Shown here one piece after another: positions 61,669 through 64,000 of a stretch of DNA of 64,000 nt. A program made the position numbers and the translations under genes. Numbering within the stretch: the stretch's first letter is position 1; every line of letters starts with the position of its first letter. The DNA is from JAAYPI01 sp963668615 (lineage in GTDB: Bacteria > Bacteroidota > Bacteroidia > Bacteroidales > Paludibacteraceae): the NCBI GenBank assembly GCA_963668615.2, contig CAXXCL010000001.1, positions 186,001 through 250,000 on the forward strand, written 5' to 3'. The notes under the pieces were generated by a model. It did no database searches. It worked only from the letters and a program-made list of their open reading frames with translations, and had not been told where the DNA came from.

Positions 61669-62487
61669 TTATATGATTCTTTTTATTAGACGTAATGAGT
61701 GAGTGTATTTATTTTGCTCAGCAGAAAAAATTCCTTGGGGGTAAAAAGCTTCGATTTTGACTCTGCCGGAAGCATGAATAATAGTTTTACTATCGAGTAA
61801 AATCCCTACATGAATAATTTTTCCTTCGGGATTATCAAAAAAAGCTAAATCACCAGCCTTGGCTTGACTAAAAAAATCAACTGTCTGCCCAACTTGGACT
61901 TGTTGACTTGCATCACGCGGGAGTTGTACACCGAACGCCCCAAATATTAGTTGGGTAAAACCAGAACAGTCAATTCCCAAAGCACTTTTTCCGCCCCAAA
62001 GGTATGGCACGTTAAGAAAAAGTGACGAGATTTCAAGTAATGCTTTTTCGGAAAAATCGACATTCCGACGGACAAGATTCTCTTTGCTAATCTTGTATGC
62101 TTGCCCTGCAAAAAAGGCTATTTCTTTTTTTTCATCGTAATTATAAAACTTACTGCCAAACGTGAGCAGCATGTTTTGTCGTAATTTTTCAGAAAAACAA
62201 GGTGCTACAAGATTCTTCACCTGCCAAAAATTATCATTTTCTAAATTATCATTTTCAGCTACGGATATTTTTGTTATCATTTTACTATCAACCCATCCAT
62301 CATAAGAATGATTAATGTTATGAATTTTCGTCCATTTTTCGGATTGGTCTTTCACAAAGCACAGCTCTCCGAAAAGCAACTGAGAAAGCATCTCGGCTTT
62401 TTCAGAGGGTTCGGCTCGCATAGGCAAAAGCGGCACCAAACTTACAGCATAGTGACAATTTATAACTTCTTCAAAAGGAAAACCCAT
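61669..62487 (-). CDS. C40-family (NlpC/P60) peptidase with N-terminal SH3-like region
   Basis: Cell-wall peptide hydrolase of 272 residues, resembling gamma-D-glutamyl-L-diamino acid endopeptidases. An N-terminal SH3-like region (about 12-75; LLPMRAEPSEKAEMLSQLLFGE is the family's opening) is followed by an NlpC/P60 domain with catalytic C174 (GIDCSGF) and His226 (IIHVGILL). No signal peptide or lipobox is visible. The related Bacteroides-type enzymes also act in the cytosol on imported muropeptides, so a recycling role is inferred. Confidence 0.9.
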   Translation of the reverse strand: MGFPFEEVINCHYAVSLVPLLPMRAEPSEKAEMLSQLLFGELCFVKDQSEKWTKIHNINHSYDGWVDSKMITKISVAENDNLENDNFWQVKNLVAPCFSEKLRQNMLLTFGSKFYNYDEKKEIAFFAGQAYKISKENLVRRNVDFSEKALLEISSLFLNVPYLWGGKSALGIDCSGFTQLIFGAFGVQLPRDASQQVQVGQTVDFFSQAKAGDLAFFDNPEGKIIHVGILLDSKTIIHASGRVKIEAFYPQGIFSAEQNKYTHSLRLIKRII

Positions 62488-62511
62488 AAGACTATTCTTG
62501 TTTTGACTTCA

Positions 62512-62519
62512 CAAATTTA
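62512..62519 (-). promoter_or_regulatory. promoter -7 box for the NlpC/P60-DUF3467-corA unit
   Basis: TAAATTTG on the minus strand lies 24 bases upstream of the NlpC/P60 start and fits TAnnTTTG. No TTTG at -33. It faces the plus-strand promoter of the 7TM-HD gene. Confidence 0.45.
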
Positions 62520-62537
62520 AGATTATTTACCTAAAAT

Positions 62538-62568
62538 ATTGTTGTTAAGATATAAAAAATTAAATTTG
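62538..62568 (+). promoter_or_regulatory. promoter of the 7TM-HD gene
   Basis: ATTG (62538-62541, one mismatch), a 19-base spacer and TAAATTTG (62561-62568) fit TTTG-N19-TAnnTTTG, with a predicted leader of about 28 bases before the ATG at 62603. Confidence 0.6.
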
Positions 62569-62602
62569 CCTAAAATTACTTTCTTATAAATAAATATAGG
62601 AT

Positions 62603-64000
62603 ATGAGTGAGAGCTTAAAGGAAGGAAGAAAGAAAAAAATCTTTAACGAAATAATCAAGAATGCCTTGTTCGTTCTTGCAACGCTCCTTATTATTTGGTT
62701 TTTTCCTCATGACGCTCAATACAAATACCAATTTAGCGAAGGAAAGCCTTGGCAGTATGATTTATTAACTGCGACCTTTGACTTTCCCATCTATAAAACA
62801 GAAAGAGAACTAATTATTGATCGGAATAATATTCTAAAGGCAAATAAACCATATTTTAAGGTTAATTCTTCGAAAGAAAACGAGAAAATAAATCTTTTGT
62901 ATAAGGATATTGATAAAAATATTCAGGGAGACAGTTCTCTTGCCAACAATAACCTTTATTTTGATTTTCTAAAAAAACAGCTTCACTATGTTTATTCAGT
63001 AGGCGTTTTGGATGATGCACAGTATATAAATTTAGCGAACAAACAGGTAAAGTATGTAGTTATTGTGGAACATAATGTGGGAAAAACCCGCAACATAGCG
63101 GATATTTTTACAGAATCCAAAGCCATTGAATATATCTTCAGCCAAATACCCAAGGGACTTTCAGTTTCAAAAATCAAAGATGTTCGACTTAGCAAATACA
63201 TTGAAAGCAACTTAAGCTACGATTTGGAAATCACCAATAAAATAAAATCAGATGAACTAAACAATATTTCCATCACCTCGGGGAGAGTACAAGCTGGGGA
63301 AAGAATTATAGATAGAGGGGAAATTGTAAGTCCTGAAAAGTTTAAAATTTTGGATTCCTTGAAGAAACAATACCAGCAAGAGGGCAGCAAAAAAAGTCAA
63401 TACGTTGTTATTGCAGGTCAGTCCTTAATTGTATTTTGTCTTATATTACTTTTCTACTTGTATACTCGGCTATTTAGGAAGAAATTTTTTACCAGTAAAC
63501 GGTTTGTAACGTTAACATTGCTTCTTATCGTTGGGTTTACACTCATAACGTCAGTGGTTGTACAACGCCTCAATCCAACATTTGTATATCTTATTCCCTA
63601 TTGTTTGATTCCTATCGTAATAAGTACATTTTTTGATACTCGAACGGGGCTTTTTTCTCACATCATCACTGTTTTACTGTGCTCTTTTATGGTTCCTCTT
63701 CCTTTTGAATTCGTATTGTTGGAAATAACAGCCGGCATGGTTGCCATCCATAGTTTGAAAGATCTTTCTCAACGATCTCAATTAGTACAATCCGCGATTA
63801 TGATTTTCACGAGTTACTGCCTTATGTATTTTGGCTATGGTATGACGTTGGATGGTGATTTTTTGCAAATTAAATGGATTATCTTCATTTTTTTCTTAAT
63901 CAATGGCATTTTGCTACTTTTTGCTTATCCGCTCATCTATATTTTCGAAAAAGCATTTGGGTTTATTTCCAATGTCACATTGGTCGAATTATCAAACATC
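62603..64000 (+). CDS. 7TM-HD family protein (PgpH-like), 5' part cut by the window end
   Basis: Open from the ATG at 62603 to the last base (466 codons, no stop). It has an N-terminal membrane helix (about 19-35), then an extracytoplasmic region of about 230 residues with the 7TMR-HDED pattern (for example SGRVQAGERIIDRGEIV near 232-248), then a cluster of hydrophobic helices from about 270. Near the end it reads NVTLVELSN, which in this family leads into the cytosolic HD phosphohydrolase domain. Homologues such as PgpH degrade cyclic di-AMP; whether this one does cannot be seen because the HD domain lies outside the window. Confidence 0.85.
   Translation, partial: MSESLKEGRKKKIFNEIIKNALFVLATLLIIWFFPHDAQYKYQFSEGKPWQYDLLTATFDFPIYKTERELIIDRNNILKANKPYFKVNSSKENEKINLLYKDIDKNIQGDSSLANNNLYFDFLKKQLHYVYSVGVLDDAQYINLANKQVKYVVIVEHNVGKTRNIADIFTESKAIEYIFSQIPKGLSVSKIKDVRLSKYIESNLSYDLEITNKIKSDELNNISITSGRVQAGERIIDRGEIVSPEKFKILDSLKKQYQQEGSKKSQYVVIAGQSLIVFCLILLFYLYTRLFRKKFFTSKRFVTLTLLLIVGFTLITSVVVQRLNPTFVYLIPYCLIPIVISTFFDTRTGLFSHIITVLLCSFMVPLPFEFVLLEITAGMVAIHSLKDLSQRSQLVQSAIMIFTSYCLMYFGYGMTLDGDFLQIKWIIFIFFLINGILLLFAYPLIYIFEKAFGFISNVTLVELSNI

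Noticed and set aside
1..64000. CRISPR array, insertion sequence, prophage, toxin-antitoxin pair or defence island
   Set aside because: I saw no regularly spaced repeats, transposase or integrase, phage genes or nuclease-helicase cassettes; RecJ and RecQ here are housekeeping repair genes next to rnz and guaB.

Overview
The window is a 64 kb stretch of an AT-rich bacterial chromosome. It looks like core genome of a Bacteroidota member, most likely order Bacteroidales. Four sequence signs support this: genes start without Shine-Dalgarno motifs; several genes and the single tRNA are preceded by the Bacteroidota -7 box TAnnTTTG, in the best cases with TTTG 19-20 bases upstream; the respiratory genes form a sdhC-sdhA-sdhB (frd) operon with a single cytochrome b subunit; and typical families of the phylum appear (DUF3467, DUF177-rpmF-fabH, TrpB2, OstA-like protein beside SurA-type isomerases, L17 with a Lys/Ala-rich tail). 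I cannot fix a genus.

Layout. 1-2.1 kb: tetR-tolC efflux unit (minus) with a palindrome over the putative tetR promoter. 2.1-7.6 kb: a minus-strand run of sua5/tsaC, a polyprenyl-phosphate sugar transferase, a CBS-type ClC channel and an alkaline-phosphatase-superfamily protein whose metal site looks destroyed. 7.8-19.7 kb (plus): recJ, recQ, rnz, guaB, then an envelope-biogenesis run of three periplasmic chaperone/isomerase genes and an OstA/LptA-like protein. 19.7-21.6 kb (minus): carboxyltransferase subunit without a biotinyl domain, and oadG. 21.9 kb: one tRNA with anticodon CAT. 22-23.6 kb (plus): HAD phosphatase and ribF. 23.6-27.1 kb (minus): pepD and dnaG. 27.2 kb (plus): short-chain dehydrogenase. 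28-31.7 kb (minus): succinate dehydrogenase/fumarate reductase. 31.9 kb (plus): HtrA-type protease. 33.5-41.9 kb (minus): trpB2, the DUF177-rpmF-fabH unit, an orphan histidine kinase, rsgA, an Omp85-like barrel, frr and pyrH. 42-60.1 kb (minus): the continuous str-S10-spc-alpha ribosomal supercluster from rpsL to rplQ, including fusA, secY, map, infA and rpoA but no tuf. 60.2-62.5 kb (minus): corA, DUF3467 and an NlpC/P60 peptidase. 62.6 kb to the end (plus): the 5' part of a 7TM-HD (PgpH-like) gene.

How it works together. Most of the window is translation (ribosomal proteins, factors, RsgA, RRF, Sua5, Map), DNA metabolism (DnaG, RecJ, RecQ), envelope export and folding (SurA-type isomerases, OstA, HtrA, Omp85-like, TolC) and anaerobic energy metabolism (fumarate reductase, carboxyltransferase/OadG). 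Transcription units are closed by strong hairpins, several of them bidirectional between convergent genes. I found no CRISPR array, insertion sequence, prophage, toxin-antitoxin pair or defence island, and no convincing undescribed multi-gene system. The most unusual items are the probable pseudo-phosphatase, the repeat-bearing N-terminal extension of the flavoprotein subunit, and the carboxyltransferase lacking its biotinyl domain.
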